Source of the DNA: an uncultured Mycoplasmatota bacterium
GTDB taxonomy: Bacteria > Bacillota_I > Bacilli_A > RF39 > UBA660
Direction: 5' to 3'
DNA length: 6,213 nt
Assembly (NCBI GenBank): GCA_948472605.1
Contig: CAOKUH010000085.1
Coordinates: 1-6,213 of the forward strand
The notes beneath the pieces were generated by a model, which was not told the DNA's origin, did no database searches, and saw only the letters and a program-made list of their open reading frames with translations. Below are positions 6,008-6,213 of the stretch, in pieces (the stretch's first letter is position 1; each line of letters opens with the position of its first letter). The position numbers and the translations under genes were made by a program.

Positions 6008-6213
6008 TTATTTCTTTTTTAATTTTTCAATTTCTTCCAATGATATATCTATAAGTTCTTGTATTTCAGAAGTAGTTTTTCCCATAGCTAACATTTTTTT
6101 AACTATTTCTATATTAGCTTCAGTAAAACCAGCTTCACGAGCAATACGAAGTTCGGTATTATGGCATTTTCTCGTGTCCTCTTCTTTAGACATATACTCA
6201 CGAAACTTAGGAT
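6008..6213 (-). CDS. C-terminal end of a probable Rpn-family (PD-(D/E)XK) nuclease/transposase-like protein, truncated by window edge
   Basis: About 67 residues are visible, ending in TAA at 6010-6008. The frame stays open to the window end (residues PKFREY precede the Met at 6193, which has no good ribosome site), so the start and main domain lie outside. The tail, with EIVKKMLAMGKTTSEIQELI followed by DISLEEIEKLKKK, matches the pattern closing many Rpn/PDDEXK-2 proteins: a charged linker, then a small helix-turn-helix-like module of the type 'MLxxGxxxxEIxxLxxxSLEEIEKL'. The family includes RecA-independent recombination-promoting nucleases (RpnA type) and proteins annotated as putative transposases; these are often multicopy in low-GC gut bacteria. 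The catalytic PD-(D/E)XK core is not visible, so the call rests on the tail alone. Other proteins with similar C-terminal modules are possible. The gene converges on the polysaccharide operon and looks unrelated to it; its sequence seems a little less AT-rich than its neighbours. Confidence 0.55.
   Translation of the reverse strand, partial: PKFREYMSKEEDTRKCHNTELRIAREAGFTEANIEIVKKMLAMGKTTSEIQELIDISLEEIEKLKKK

Noticed and set aside
6191..6193. Minus-strand ATG at 6193 as the start of a 61-residue protein
   Set aside because: The frame continues upstream to the window edge, there is no convincing ribosome site, and the visible part looks like the C-terminal tail of a larger protein.
1..6213. 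CRISPR arrays, tRNA/rRNA genes, riboswitches, IS ends
   Set aside because: Genes fill nearly all of the window. I saw no spaced direct repeats, cloverleaf-like GC-rich segments or transposase inverted repeats.
1..6213. Alternative genetic code (TGA = Trp)
   Set aside because: Every gene reads through to its expected end with TGG for Trp and no in-frame TGA, so the standard code explains the window.

Overview
This is a very AT-rich window that looks like the 3' end of a capsule or other cell-surface polysaccharide operon from a low-GC Gram-positive bacterium (Bacillota or a related Mollicutes-like gut lineage; I cannot name the genus). The Gram-positive reading rests on a LytR-CpsA-Psr (LCP) glycopolymer transferase and a VanZ-family protein. 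All seven visible stop codons are TAA or TAG, and tryptophans are written TGG, so the standard bacterial code fits and there is no sign of Mycoplasma-type TGA reassignment.

Layout on the + strand: 3' end of a family 2 glycosyltransferase (1-493), a TupA-like ATP-grasp protein (465-1334), a family 4 glycosyltransferase (1348-2544), a Wzx-type oligosaccharide flippase (2534-4051), a streptococcal CpsA-like LCP protein (4066-5514) and a VanZ-family membrane protein (5504-5962). The genes overlap or sit within 14 bases of each other, and I see no internal promoter or terminator, so they read as one polycistronic unit whose promoter lies upstream of the window. The operon ends in a short AT-rich hairpin (5977-6002). 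It is met from the other side by the 3' end of a minus-strand gene (6008-6213) whose C-terminal tail resembles Rpn/PD-(D/E)XK transposase-like nucleases. No stretch longer than 45 bases lacks a gene.

Inferred logic: the glycosyltransferases extend a lipid-linked repeat unit in the cytoplasm. The ATP-grasp protein may modify it or take part in its assembly. The flippase turns the unit outward, and a polymerase that is not in this window would polymerise it. The LCP protein then attaches the finished polymer to the cell wall. The small VanZ protein is translationally coupled to the LCP gene, so its role is probably in the envelope, but its biochemical function is unknown. The points most worth a second look are the ATP-grasp gene embedded in the assembly genes, the LCP-VanZ pair at the distal end, where streptococci have LCP (CpsA) at the proximal end, and the Rpn-like gene marking the edge of the locus.
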